A DNA stretch of 64,000 nt from Micromonospora rubida (GCF_009908295.1 NZ_JAAALO010000007.1:279007-343006); one strand, 5' to 3'. Shown: positions 10,001 through 20,473, numbered from the stretch's first letter. Program-made: numbers and translations. The notes: generated by a model not told the origin, from the letters alone.

Positions 10001-10255
10001 CACCGCGACCGCCGCCAGGACCAGGTCGGCGGTGCGGGGCAGGAAGATGCCGACGTGGGCTCCAGGGTCGACGGTCCGGGCCTGAAGTTGCGCGGCCACC
10101 GCCTCGGCGGCCCGGTCCAGCTCGGCGTACGTGAGCACCCGCCCGTCCGCGATGACGGCTGTCCGGTCGGGATGACGACGCACGGAGTGGGTGAATCCGG
10201 CCAGCAGGGTCTCGGCCCAGCCGCCGACACCACGGCGCGATTCGGTTGGGGGCAT
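7097..10255 (-). CDS. NRPS, A-T-C (threonine-type adenylation)
   Basis: 1052 aa non-ribosomal peptide synthetase, domains A (about 20-510), T (about 525-590), C (about 605-1050). A3 is FTSGTTGQPRG, A5 NMYGITETTV, A10 NGKLDRAAL; the carrier Ser is in GGHSL. By my alignment the ten specificity residues read DFWSVGMVHK, the pattern of threonine-activating domains. The C domain motif is HHIAADEW, keeping the catalytic second His and Asp but with Glu where HHxxxDG has Gly. It ends after the C domain, so it needs a partner carrying the acceptor T domain. ATG 10255 is preferred over ATG 10261 because GAAGGA is correctly spaced for it. It is transcribed divergently from the thioesterase operon. Confidence 0.9.
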   Translation of the reverse strand: MPPTESRRGVGGWAETLLAGFTHSVRRHPDRTAVIADGRVLTYAELDRAAEAVAAQLQARTVDPGAHVGIFLPRTADLVLAAVAVIKAGCSYVPLDPASPRARLERVLAVAEPALVITTSDLAGNLPPGTAVIRLDHDRPGDLRYSPPSVDSSACAYMIFTSGTTGQPRGVRISHGNVLHLFDSTDSLFAFDAHDVWSMFHSFAFDFAVWEMWGALLHGGSVVVVPEPAVQDPAAFRRLLRDRGVTVLSQTPTAFTQLVAEEQRHDDRLSVRRVVFGGEALRFSSLAPWVAKYGDEAVELINMYGITETTVHASYRRVRETDLRQGASLIGVPLPNSSFLLADDQLRPVPPGEVGEIVVIGPGVGLGYHAQPELTRQRFVELTDADGRAIRGYRSGDLARLRPDGDIEYLGRADDQVKIRGFRIELGEVEAALARHPAVRAGAVAVRTLPTGDEGLVGYVVPTDGTAPDQRRLRDDLSLVLPGYMVPAAFVPLDALPHTVNGKLDRAALPEPTLAATTGRAPRSLVEELLCQLFAQVLGRPVVDPDDNFFVLGGHSLTAVRLVTRIRAVLGLEVSIQELFESPTVAAITAKITAATGRPPLTRRTDGDVVPLSHAQRHLWLRHRTPGTSPADHGAYVLHLSGRVDVAALDAALADVVRRHAVLRTLFPQHQGGPVARIVDATSVRPPLVVEHVSAEKLADSVTAVAQEPFDLQRHPAVRARLFLVDEDRSALVLVLHHIAADEWSWHPLLRDLTEAYGARLAGRAPHWQPLPVEYADHVLWQRDLLGDADDPGSVTARQLAFWKGYLDGIPHALELPFDRARPTGSRSPVDLVPVDIDADLHVRLAGLAGAGGTTVGMVLTAAVAALLTRSGAGTDLPFAVTVPGRAEAALDRLVGRFVNTLVTRVDTAGDPTFAELLVRVRATELAAHQHQDLPFERLAEQLDPVHPAGRHPLAQVRTGTRPTIPSGVALPGLGVQAEPIGSHASAFDLSYRFAERRDADGRPQGVRGAVEYRVDLFHRETVERLVGGLGRLLEQVTAHPAARLSQLDVGS

Positions 10256-10422
10256 GCTCATCCTTCACTCGCGGTGACGCAAGCACGGCGCTGGCGGTGA
10301 GCCCGGCCAGTTCGGCGGTGCCTGCTCGGCAGTGCCGATGCGGCACGGCCCAGGCGCGCACCGGAGAACAGAAGCCCGGCGAATTCCCAGATCATGTCGT
10401 TGATGCGGCGGCCTGTCTTCAA

Positions 10423-10484
10423 CCGATGGTGGAGGACGTGCGCCCCGCCTCCACCATCGGTGGAGGCCCGGCACCGGGTGGAGG
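10423..10484. promoter_or_regulatory. inverted repeat plus GGTGGAGG octamers in a divergent promoter region
   Basis: A perfect 13-bp inverted repeat (arms 10423-10435 and 10448-10460, 12-nt spacer) contains the octamer GGTGGAGG. The octamer recurs directly at 10459-10466 and 10477-10484, giving three direct copies and one inverted copy within 60 bases. It lies between the leftward A-T-C NRPS and the rightward TEII operon and is a candidate operator for either. No binding protein can be assigned. Confidence 0.45.
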
Positions 10485-10510
10485 TCCGTGACCGGCGACC
10501 GGATCCCGCC

Positions 10511-10554
10511 TTCCACGCCGGTTCCACAGTGGTTCCACAGCCGAGTGCTTCACT
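10511..10554 (+). promoter_or_regulatory. candidate SARP operator and promoter of the TEII operon
   Basis: Three heptamers, TTCCACG (10511), TTCCACA (10522) and TTCCACA (10533), lie in direct orientation with exact 11-bp spacing. SARP activators are known to bind such direct heptamers one DNA turn apart, just upstream of a weak -10 element. A possible -10 (TTCACT, 10549-10554) follows the last repeat by 9 bases. The SARP at 18785-20473 is the obvious candidate partner; this is an inference from spacing. Confidence 0.6.
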
Positions 10555-10589
10555 GGGCCGAGATCCATTGACGAAAGAGAGTGTGCCGC

Positions 10590-11411
10590 ATGGCGCTGGA
10601 GCCAATGACGCGTGGGCTGTGGCGGTATCGCGGCGTTGCCGGCGAGCCCAGCCGCCCGGCCACCCGTACCGTGGTGGTGGCGCCGTACGGCGGCGGCAGC
10701 GCCTACTCCGTGCACGAGTTGCTGCGGCACGTGGCGCCCGCCGCCGACGAGACGCTCGTCCTGCAGTACCCGGGACGGGGGCCACGCATCGGTGAGCCGC
10801 CCACGGCCAGCCTGCACGATCTCGCCGACCAGCTGGCGCAGGACATCGACCAGCACACCGTCGGCAACCTGGTGCTCCTCGGGCACAGCCTGGGCGGGCT
10901 GCTCTGCTTCGAGCTGGCACACCGGCTCACCCGCTCCGGCCGCCACGTCGAACTCGTGGTGATCTCGTCGGCCCAACCGACGGCGTTCAAGACACTGTGC
11001 GCCGACGAGATCGAATCACGCGGCGTCGAACAGTGGGTCGCCGTCCTCCGGGAGGAGAACGCCGTCACCGAGGAGATCCTCGACGCCCCGGAGATGCTGC
11101 GCCTCGCGATCCAGGCGATCCGCTCCGACACGCTGCTGGCCGCGCGGCACGTCGAGTCGCCGCAGCCCCTGCCCTGCCCGATGTTGATCGTCGGAGGCGA
11201 CGCCGACCCCGACATCACTCCCGAGCACCTGCGTGGCTGGGAGGCCCTGACCCTCGGGCCGGCGACCACCGTCCTGCTGCCCGGCGACCACTTCTACTAC
11301 CGCGACCGGGCGGCGGAGCTCGGCGATCTCATCCGCCGGCAGCTACCCCTGCTGTGCGGGACCGGCTCGGCACCGATGGGCCCGACGCAGGGAGCGAGTC
11401 GTGAAGCGTAA
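10590..11411 (+). CDS. type II thioesterase (Ser nucleophile)
   Basis: 273 aa alpha/beta hydrolase that would act in trans on the assembly line, removing stalled or wrong acyl groups from carrier proteins. The nucleophile motif is GHSLGG (Ser about residue 97), the acid lies in GGDADPDITPEHL (about 205) and the His in GDHFYY (about 232), the usual catalytic order and spacing of TEII enzymes. APYGGGSAYS near the N-terminus matches the oxyanion region. ATG 10590 is chosen because GAAAGAGA lies about 10 bases upstream; an in-frame GTG at 10581 overlaps that site. It is the first gene of a tightly coupled seven-gene operon and overlaps the next thioesterase by 11 bases. Confidence 0.9.
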   Translation: MALEPMTRGLWRYRGVAGEPSRPATRTVVVAPYGGGSAYSVHELLRHVAPAADETLVLQYPGRGPRIGEPPTASLHDLADQLAQDIDQHTVGNLVLLGHSLGGLLCFELAHRLTRSGRHVELVVISSAQPTAFKTLCADEIESRGVEQWVAVLREENAVTEEILDAPEMLRLAIQAIRSDTLLAARHVESPQPLPCPMLIVGGDADPDITPEHLRGWEALTLGPATTVLLPGDHFYYRDRAAELGDLIRRQLPLLCGTGSAPMGPTQGASREA

Positions 11412-12134
11412 CCGCTGGCTGCTGCGCGACCCGTCGGACGAGTCCGCCGGCCGCATCTTCTGCTTCCCGTACTCCGGCATGGGCGCGTCGATGTTCAACC
11501 GGTGGCCGCGCTGGATCGGCGGAATCGAGGTCTGCCTCGTGCAACTACCCGGTCGGGAGAACCGCGTCCGCGAGCCCCACTACCGCAGCTACGCACAGTT
11601 GGCGGACGTACTGGCCGAACAACTCCTACCGCTGCTCGACCGACCGTTCGCCTTCTTCGGTCACTGCGCCGGCGCGCTGCCGGCGTACGAGACGGCACGC
11701 CGCCTGCCCGTCGACCGGCTGCCGCACCCGGCCAGCCTCGTGGTCTCGGCCCAGGTCGCGCCGCACCACTGCCCGCGCGATCGGTTCCTGGCCCTCACCG
11801 ACGCCGAACTCCTCGACGAGCTGGCCGACCTCGCGGTGCGGCGCGGCGGGCAACCGGATCCCGCGATGCTGGCACTGGGCATGGCGGTACTGCGCGAGGA
11901 CCTGGAGGCCAACCGCCACTACCGACTCGACGAGCCGGCGCCGGTCCCGATGAACATCTCGGTGCTGCACTGGGCCGACGACCCCGAGGTGACCGAGGCC
12001 GAACTGCGGGGCTGGGAGCACTACAGCGACGACGTGCGGTTCGACGTCCTCGCGGGGGGCCACTACGAGTTCCTGAACGCACCCGAGACGCTGCTCGCCC
12101 TGCTGTCGGCGCAACTACAGGAGCGTGCCCCGCG

Positions 12135-12138
<4 letters not shown>
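11401..12138 (+). CDS. type II thioesterase-like protein with Cys nucleophile
   Basis: 245 aa TEII-family alpha/beta hydrolase. FCFPYSGMGASMFNRWP at the N-terminus, LPGRENR and the C-terminal His in GGHYEFL (about residue 220) are family hallmarks. The nucleophile elbow is GHCAGA (about residue 88), so Cys replaces the usual Ser. Cys-type thioesterases elsewhere can make a more stable acyl-thioester and favour acyl transfer or cyclisation over hydrolysis, so this copy may be an acyl transferase or release enzyme rather than an editor; this is inference. The GTG start has GGGAG nearby and overlaps the first TEII. Its stop overlaps the next ATG (ATGA). Confidence 0.88.
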
Positions 12139-13885
<1,747 letters not shown>

Positions 13886-13889
<4 letters not shown>

Positions 13890-15139
13890 GGATCTCCAGC
13901 GGCGTCCAACCCCTGACGACACCGGTGGCGGACGTCGACCTGTTCGCCCCCGACCTCTACGCCACGGGTGACCCGCACCCGGTGTGGGCCGAGATGCGGG
14001 CCCGGCACCCGCTGCACCGGCAGGAACTGCCGGACGGGCGGACCTTCCTGTCGGTCACCAGGTACCGGGACGCCTGCCGGGTGCTCAGCGACCATCGCGA
14101 GTTCACCTCGGAGCAGGGCAGCCTCCTGCAACAGTTGGGCCACGGCGACCGGGCGGCCGGCCTGATGTTGGTGTCGACCGACCCGCCCCGGCACACCGAG
14201 CTGCGCACCCCGCTCAACCGCGTGCTGAGCGCCAGGGCGGTGCGCGACCTCGAACCGGACGTCGTCCGGGCGGTCCGCCGGATCCTGCTGCCCGTGCTCG
14301 ACCGTACGGAATGGGATCTCGCCGAGTGCGTCGCCCAGCTGCCGATGGCGGTCGCCGGGATGCTCATGGGAATTCCCGAACCGGACTGGGCCGAGCTGAC
14401 GCGGTGGACCGCGATGGCCGCCGCGCCGGAGGACCCCGGGCTGTGTGTGCGTCATCCGGCCGCCACCCTGGCCATCGCCCACCACGGCCTGTTCGACTAC
14501 TTCGCCAGGCAGTTGCGCGACGACGGATGCCAGCGACGCGACGACCTGATCGGGCACCTGGCCCGCATGCTGGCCGGGGGTCGGCGGCTGACCGCCGAAG
14601 AGGTCATCTACAACTGCTACAGCCTGCTGCTCGGCGCGAACGCCACCACCCCGCACGCCGTCACCGGCACCGTTCTCGCGCTGATCGAACACCCGGCGCA
14701 GTCCGTCGCCGCACCGGAGGCGCTGACCGGCCTGGTGGAGGAGGGCCTGCGGTGGACCTCGCCGGCCAACAGCTTCCTGCGCCACGCCCGGCAGGACGTG
14801 GAACTCAGCGGCGGCCTGGTCCGCCGGGGCGAGGCGGTCGCGGTCTGGGTCGGGTCGGCCAACCGGGACGGGGACGTCTTCACCGATCCCTACCGGTTCG
14901 ACATCACCCGCCCGGACAACCGGCACATCGCCTTCGGGTTCGGCCCGCACTACTGCCTGGGCGCACCGCTGGCGCGGGTGACGCTGGCCGTCTTCTTCGC
15001 CGAGCTGTTCCGGGCGTTCGAACGGATCGAGCTCAACGGCCCGGTGGAGCACCTGGCATCGAACTTCATCGCCGGCATCACCCACCTGCCCGTGCTGACC
15101 CGGCGGCGCACGGCATCCCCGAGGGAGTTCGCCGAATGA
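13886..15139 (+). CDS. cytochrome P450
   Basis: 417 aa bacterial class P450. The heme ligand Cys lies in FGFGPHYCLG (about residue 357), the ExxR motif is EEGLRW (about 287-292), and the I-helix is LLLGANATTPHAV. The residue before the conserved Thr, normally acidic, is Ala/Thr here (GANATT), which is atypical and may reflect substrate-assisted proton delivery as in some carrier-bound-substrate P450s. It overlaps the A-T gene at its start (GTGA) and the T-C gene at its end, so it most plausibly oxidises the amino acid tethered to one of these carriers. Ferredoxin partners are not encoded in the window. Confidence 0.92.
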
Positions 15140-16683
15140 GCGACACGACGCAGGCCATGGTGGAGATCTGGCGCAGGCACCTCGGTGACCAGCCGATCGG
15201 CCCGGATGACGACTTCTACGCCCTCGGCGGGGACTCGCTGATCGCCCTACGGGTCGTCGCGGACGCCAACGCGCGGGGCATTCCGGTCGAGCTGCGCGAC
15301 CTGCTGTACTTTCCGACCGTCAGTGAGTTGGTGGCGGCGGTCGCCGGCCGCGACGGACCCGCCGACGGGGTGGGGGACTACCAGCCGTTCAGTCTCCTGG
15401 ACCCCTACGACCGGGCGCTGATGCCGGCGGAGGTACGCGACGCCTGGCCCGCCTCGGCCCTGCAGGTGGGGCTCATCTACCTGAGCGAGGCGTCGGGCGA
15501 CCCCCGCCTCTACCAGGACCTCATCGGCGTCGAGGTGACCGGGCCGTTCGACGGGGCGTTGTTCACGGCCGCGCTCGACGAGCTGTGCGGCCGGCACCAG
15601 GCCCTGCGCTCCTCCTTCGACCTGGGTGGATTCAGCGTCCCCGCGCAACTGCTGTGGTCCTCCGTGGACCCGCCGTTGACCGTCGAGTACGCCACCACGG
15701 CCGAACCGGTCGGCCGCTGGCGTGAGACGCAGCTGTCCCAGGCCATCGACTGGGGCCGGCCACCGGTCCTCCGCTGCCACGTGGTGGCACTGGAGGGCCG
15801 CTTCCACGTCACCCTCACCCTCCACCACGCCATCCTCGACGGCTGGAGCTACGCGCGACTCTGCTACGAGCTTCTCGCGCTGTACGACGCGAGGCTCACC
15901 GGCCGGCCGGCGGACCTGCCGCTGCCACCGGCCTCCGGGCAACGGGAGTTCCTCCGGCTGGAACGGGAGGCCATCGACAACCGGGAGGCCGCCGCCTTCT
16001 GGCACGCCGAGGCGGACGTGCCCGGGCTGCTGCTCGACCGTGGGCGGTTCGGCGGCGCGGCCGACCCACGGGAGATGCTCACCTTCGAGGTCGGGGAGGC
16101 CCTGCTGGAGGGCCTCAGAGCGGCGGCCGGCACCATCGGCGTCCCCCTGAAGAGTCTGGTTCTCGGGTGTCACGTCCGGGCCCTGAGCACCTGGACCGGT
16201 CGGGACCGCGACGTGGTGACCGGGTTGACGGTCAACGGGCGGCCGGAGACCGCCGGGGCGGACCTCCTCGTCGGACTGTTCCTCAACACCGTTCCCATCC
16301 GGGTGCCGGTGGTGCCCGAGGACCAGGTGGAACTGTGTCGCGGCGCCCTCGCCGCCGAGCAGCGGGGGATGCGGCACCGCCGGTACCCGCTGGCCATGAT
16401 CGAGCAGCGACTGGGCCGGCCACCGTTCGACGCGGCGTTCAACTTCACCCACTTCCACGTGTACGACCGGCTGGCGCAGTTGACCGCGATCAGGCCCGGC
16501 GCGTGGTGGGCCTTCGACAAGGCCAGCTTCCCGTTCATGGTCGACTTCATGATCAACTCGCGTGACCTGGGCACCGCCGTCGCGGTGGCCTACGATCCCG
16601 ACCTGTTCGACAAGGCGCAGGCGACGACGTACCTGGAGTTGTACCGCAGTGCGCTGCACGCGGCGGCGGGAATGCCCGACTGA
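15136..16683 (+). CDS. NRPS T-C didomain
   Basis: 515 aa. An N-terminal carrier domain (about 1-75, Ser in GGDSLIA near residue 33) is followed by a condensation domain (about 100-510) with an intact HHAILDGW motif near residue 232. There is no adenylation domain, so the carrier must be loaded from elsewhere, for example by transfer from the A-T protein or by another A domain in trans. A likely role is to shuttle the P450-modified amino acid into the peptide. The start overlaps the P450 stop (ATGA) and the stop overlaps the ATP-grasp start (TGATG), indicating strict co-translation. Confidence 0.9.
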   Translation: MSDTTQAMVEIWRRHLGDQPIGPDDDFYALGGDSLIALRVVADANARGIPVELRDLLYFPTVSELVAAVAGRDGPADGVGDYQPFSLLDPYDRALMPAEVRDAWPASALQVGLIYLSEASGDPRLYQDLIGVEVTGPFDGALFTAALDELCGRHQALRSSFDLGGFSVPAQLLWSSVDPPLTVEYATTAEPVGRWRETQLSQAIDWGRPPVLRCHVVALEGRFHVTLTLHHAILDGWSYARLCYELLALYDARLTGRPADLPLPPASGQREFLRLEREAIDNREAAAFWHAEADVPGLLLDRGRFGGAADPREMLTFEVGEALLEGLRAAAGTIGVPLKSLVLGCHVRALSTWTGRDRDVVTGLTVNGRPETAGADLLVGLFLNTVPIRVPVVPEDQVELCRGALAAEQRGMRHRRYPLAMIEQRLGRPPFDAAFNFTHFHVYDRLAQLTAIRPGAWWAFDKASFPFMVDFMINSRDLGTAVAVAYDPDLFDKAQATTYLELYRSALHAAAGMPD

Positions 16684-17957
16684 TGGCCGGCCCGCTGGTT
16701 GTCGTGTACGACCGCGGCGCCGCGTCGGCCGCGGAGATCGCCGTCGGACTGGGGGCGCTCGGCCCGGTGGTGTTCCTGGTCAACCCGAGCGGGTACACCG
16801 ACCGGACCGGGGAGGTGCTGCGCCGGCTGGGGGACGTCGTACCGTTGACCGGTGACCGCGAGGCGGATCTGGCGGCGGTGCGCCGGCTCACCCCGGCGGC
16901 GGTCCTGACCTTCTCCGAGCCGATGCTGCCGGTCACCGCGTGGCTGGCCGACGCGCTCGGCCTGCCGTTCCACCCGATCGCCACGACCGGGCTGCTGACC
17001 AACAAGGTGCGGCAACGGGAGCGACTGCGCCTGTGCGGCGTCGACGACGTACGCAGCCGCCCGATCTCCTCGATCGACGAGTGGGCCGCCGCCCGGGACC
17101 ACGTCGGCCTGCCCGCCGTGGTCAAGCCCGTCTACGGCCAGGGCAGCCGGAACACGTACGTGATCACCGACGACGCGGCGGCGCACCGGGTGCTCGGCCC
17201 GCTCCTGCCGGCCGGCCGGGCGTCCACCCTGGTGGTCGAAGAGCTGCTCGTGGGCCGGCCGGGCGGGCCGTACGGTGACTACGTGTCGGTGGAGAGCTAC
17301 CACGGGCCACAGGGGCTGCGGCATCTCGCCGTCACCGGGAAACTCCCGCTGGTGTCGCCCTTCCGGGAGACGGGGCAGTTCTGGCCGGCGGCGGTGACCG
17401 ACGTCGAGCGAAAGGAGATCCTCGATCTCGCCACCCGTGCCCTCACCGCGTTCGACCTGGGCCCCGGTCTGACCCACACCGAGATCAAGCTGACCGAGCG
17501 CGGGCCACGGATCATCGAGGTGAACGGTCGGCTGGGCGGCCACACCGCCGCCCTGGCCCGGCACTGCGCCGGCTTCGACGTGGTGCGTCTCGCCGGGCAG
17601 CTGGCACTCGGCCAACCGGTGACCGTGCCCCCGATGGACCAGCCGGACAGGGTCCACTTCCAGTACCACACGTTGGCCCCGGTCGAGCCCTGCGAGCTCC
17701 TCTCGATCACCGGCGCGGCCGACGTCCGCCAGGTCGACGGCATCGACGGCTTCCGGGCGTACGCACGGGTGGGTGACGTCCTCGACGCCGACGTGATGAC
17801 CCGGCATCTCGACCTGCTCTGGGGGCGCTGTGACCGGCCTGCCGACCTGGCCGCGCTCATCGGTGCGGCGCAGCGTCGGCTCTCCTACGAGTTCCGGTTC
17901 CGCGACGGCATCCGGCGACTGAGCGCAGCCGACCTGCATCGGGAGGTGCCGACATGA
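16683..17957 (+). CDS. ATP-grasp carboxylate-amine ligase
   Basis: 424 aa ATP-grasp enzyme. A pre-ATP-grasp domain (about 1-110) is followed by the ATP-binding region VVKPVYGQGSRNTYV (about 145-159) and the Mg-binding C-terminal motif EIKLTERGPRIIEVNGRLGG (about 270-289). Members form amide bonds through acyl-phosphates and often make dipeptides or attach an amino acid to a carboxylate. Within this operon it would add a residue to a free carboxylic acid, or make a dipeptide used by the line; the substrates cannot be read. It overlaps the genes on both sides. Confidence 0.87.
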   Translation: MAGPLVVVYDRGAASAAEIAVGLGALGPVVFLVNPSGYTDRTGEVLRRLGDVVPLTGDREADLAAVRRLTPAAVLTFSEPMLPVTAWLADALGLPFHPIATTGLLTNKVRQRERLRLCGVDDVRSRPISSIDEWAAARDHVGLPAVVKPVYGQGSRNTYVITDDAAAHRVLGPLLPAGRASTLVVEELLVGRPGGPYGDYVSVESYHGPQGLRHLAVTGKLPLVSPFRETGQFWPAAVTDVERKEILDLATRALTAFDLGPGLTHTEIKLTERGPRIIEVNGRLGGHTAALARHCAGFDVVRLAGQLALGQPVTVPPMDQPDRVHFQYHTLAPVEPCELLSITGAADVRQVDGIDGFRAYARVGDVLDADVMTRHLDLLWGRCDRPADLAALIGAAQRRLSYEFRFRDGIRRLSAADLHREVPT

Positions 17958-18694
17958 CTGTGGTCCAGGATGCGACGCGCCAGCTCCGGTCGCGATCGAA
18001 GCCCGACGGTGGCGAGACCCGCACCAGGATGCGGACCCGGGTCCTGGTCGCGGACCACGATCCGCTCTGGCGTCGCCTGCTGCACGACGTGCTGAACGGC
18101 GACAGCCAGCTCGACGTCGTGGCCGAAGTCGACAGCCGCCGGCCGTTGGCGGACTGGCCGCTGCGGCGCGTCGACGTGGCCGTCCTCGGAGCCAGCCACG
18201 GGGAACCGATGGTCGGTGCGGTCCGACAGCTGACCGCCCGGCGGATCAGGGTCGTTCTCCTGTGCCTGGACTGGTCCCGGCGCAGTCTCGACGCCGCGGT
18301 GTCGGCCGGCGCCGCCGGCTGCCTGGTGAAGGAGACCGATCTCAGCGGCGTGGCCGGCAGCGTGCAGGCGGTGGCCGGCAGGAACCGGGTGTTCTCCACG
18401 GCCCTGCTGAACTTCTACGTCGACCCGGCCGGGGTGGGCCGGCGGTCCCAGGACGCGGTGCGGAAACTGACCGCCCGGGAACGCGAGGTGCTCTGCCGCC
18501 TCGGCGAGGGACTCACCACCGCCGAGGCGGCGGCACTCTGTGGGGTGTCGAGCGCCACCGTCAAGAGCCACGTGTCGCACGCCCTGGCCAAGCTCGGCGC
18601 CCGTAACCGCCTGGAGGCGGTCCTCATGGTGCGTGACGCTCTGGGGGCCCCGGCGCCGGCGGCGTACCGGGCCCCGGATGTCGCCGCGGGCTGA
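17954..18694 (+). CDS. LuxR/NarL-type regulator with degenerate receiver
   Basis: 246 aa response-regulator-like protein. The N-terminal domain (about 27-150) has the receiver fold pattern, with the VLVADHD acidic pair and a Lys in GCLVKETD, but the phosphoacceptor position in VDVAVLGASHGEPMVG is not Asp. It therefore probably works without phosphorylation. The C-terminal GerE-type HTH (about 172-220) contains LTAREREVL and VKSHVSHALAKLGARNR. As the last gene of the TEII operon (start overlaps the ATP-grasp stop by ATGA) it is likely a pathway-specific regulator, possibly sensing a ligand. Confidence 0.88.
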   Translation: MTVVQDATRQLRSRSKPDGGETRTRMRTRVLVADHDPLWRRLLHDVLNGDSQLDVVAEVDSRRPLADWPLRRVDVAVLGASHGEPMVGAVRQLTARRIRVVLLCLDWSRRSLDAAVSAGAAGCLVKETDLSGVAGSVQAVAGRNRVFSTALLNFYVDPAGVGRRSQDAVRKLTAREREVLCRLGEGLTTAEAAALCGVSSATVKSHVSHALAKLGARNRLEAVLMVRDALGAPAPAAYRAPDVAAG

Positions 18695-18784
18695 CCGCGT
18701 GGGACCGGCCGTGACCGTGGATGGGTCGGCCCGCCCGCCGGGAGGTCGGCGTGTCCGGTGGGAATCCCGGGCCGAGCGGACCTG

Positions 18785-20473
18785 TCACCGGGTGGACGTG
18801 AACTCCGATGCGACGTTCGGGGCCAGTTGCCGGAGGAGCCTCGCCGCACCGTCGCTGAGCATCCGGTACGACGCCGAGAGGGTGCCGGCCACGTCGACCG
18901 TGGGCAGGGCGTCGAGTGGGGTCTCGGGCACCCGCAGTTCGGCGGCCAGCTGCTCCAGCCGCAGCCCCGGAAAGTTGGCCGCCTGCGCGGCGGTCACCGC
19001 GAGGGCCAGCGGGTTGCCGTCGCAGTGGTCGACGAGCTCGGTCACCGCCGCTGGCTCGGCGGTGGTCCGATCGACGCCCAGTCGCCGGTCGAGCAGCTCC
19101 CGCGCCTCGGCGTCGGACAGCGGGCCGAGGGGGAGTGGCAGCGCGGCCCCGGTCGCCACCAGGCTCGTGAGGCTGCTCCGACTGGTCACGATGACGGGGC
19201 AACCCGCCGCCGCGGGCAGCAGCGGCCGGACCTGGTGGGCGTCCGCCACGTTGTCGAACACGATCAGCAGCCGACGGTCGACGAGCAGGCTGCGGTACAG
19301 CGCCAACTGGCCGTCCACACTGACGGGCAGGCGTTCCGGCGGCACCCCGAGGGCCAGCAGCACGGTCCGGATGACCTCCGGAACGGACAGCGGCGGGCAG
19401 ACGGCGTCGAAACCGCGCAGGTCGACGTAGAGCTGCCCGCCCGGCAGGTGGTCGGCCAGCCGATGCGCCAGGTGGACGGCGAAGGTGCTCTTGCCGATAC
19501 CCGCCGGGCCGCTGAGGACGAGCGTCGTCGGGCGCCCGCCCGTGCCGCCCAACAGTCGCGTGCCGATCTCCAGCTCCGCGGTGCGGCCGACGAAGATCGA
19601 CGGTGCCGGCGGCAGAAGCCGCGGCACCGACGGGCGCGCCCCGACGGACACCGTACGCCGCAGGATCCTCCGCTGGAGGTCGTGCAGGTCGGGTGCGTCG
19701 AGGCCACGGCACGCCAACAGGGTCAGCCCCTCCCGACAGACCTCAGCCGCCTCGTCCACCCGCTGGTCGGCATAGAGCGCCAGCGCCAGCAGGCGCCGCA
19801 CCTTCTCGTTGTACGGGTCGACGGCGATCATGCCGGCGAGTTCGCCCGTGGCCTCCAGGTAGCTGCCGATCTCGACCAGCGCCTCGGCGCGGATCTGCAT
19901 CGCGGAACGGCGCAGCGCGTCCAGCCGGTTGATCTCGGCCGTGGCGCCCCACCAGTGGGCGATGTCCGCGAAGGCGGTGCCCCGCCACAGCGCGAGCCCG
20001 TCCCGGAGCAGCTTCGCCGCCTGCCGCGCCTCGGCGGTGCCGCCGGTCCGCAGCAGCCGGCTGCCCTCCACCACCGCGCTCTCGAAGACCTGTGCGTCGA
20101 TGCTGTCCCGCGCCAGCTCCAGCAGGTAGCCCCGGCTGGCCGGCGTGCCCACGGTCCGCACCGTGGCCACCGGGCCGTCCTGGCCGGGCGGGAGCCCGAA
20201 CTTCTGGCGCAGGTGTGAGACGTGGCTGCGGAGAGTCGTCTCGGCTGCCGCGGAGGCGGACTTTCCCCACAGCAGGTCGACGAGTTGGCCCGCGTCGGCC
20301 GGCCGGCCGGCGTGGAGTACCAGTGCCGAGAGGAGACCGGAGACCTTCGGCCCGAGTTGCACGGTGTGCTCGAGGTGCTCGAGGCGCAACGGCCCGAGGA
20401 CGGAGATCCTCGTCGTTGCCGACCCGGACCGGCGGGTGGGTGTGGATCTTTCCTGGCTGAGGTCCGTGTTCAT
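18785..20473 (-). CDS. SARP (AfsR/DnrI-family) transcriptional activator
   Basis: 562 aa. An OmpR-type winged helix (about 18-110, with ISVLGPLRLE and LRSHVSHLRQKFGLPPG) and a BTAD domain (about 115-265, DSIDAQVFESAV) are followed by an NB-ARC ATPase with P-loop LSGPAGIGKS (about 320-330) and LLIVFDNVAD. This is the AfsR type, but it stops after the NB-ARC/winged region and has no TPR sensor. The open frame extends far upstream; ATG 20473 is the natural SARP start. It probably activates cluster genes through the 11-bp-spaced repeats at 10511-10539. It converges with the LuxR gene (about 90-base gap). Confidence 0.9.
   Translation of the reverse strand: MNTDLSQERSTPTRRSGSATTRISVLGPLRLEHLEHTVQLGPKVSGLLSALVLHAGRPADAGQLVDLLWGKSASAAAETTLRSHVSHLRQKFGLPPGQDGPVATVRTVGTPASRGYLLELARDSIDAQVFESAVVEGSRLLRTGGTAEARQAAKLLRDGLALWRGTAFADIAHWWGATAEINRLDALRRSAMQIRAEALVEIGSYLEATGELAGMIAVDPYNEKVRRLLALALYADQRVDEAAEVCREGLTLLACRGLDAPDLHDLQRRILRRTVSVGARPSVPRLLPPAPSIFVGRTAELEIGTRLLGGTGGRPTTLVLSGPAGIGKSTFAVHLAHRLADHLPGGQLYVDLRGFDAVCPPLSVPEVIRTVLLALGVPPERLPVSVDGQLALYRSLLVDRRLLIVFDNVADAHQVRPLLPAAAGCPVIVTSRSSLTSLVATGAALPLPLGPLSDAEARELLDRRLGVDRTTAEPAAVTELVDHCDGNPLALAVTAAQAANFPGLRLEQLAAELRVPETPLDALPTVDVAGTLSASYRMLSDGAARLLRQLAPNVASEFTSTR

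Noticed and set aside
18695..18784. A terminator between the converging LuxR and SARP genes
   Set aside because: No inverted repeat longer than a few bases was found.
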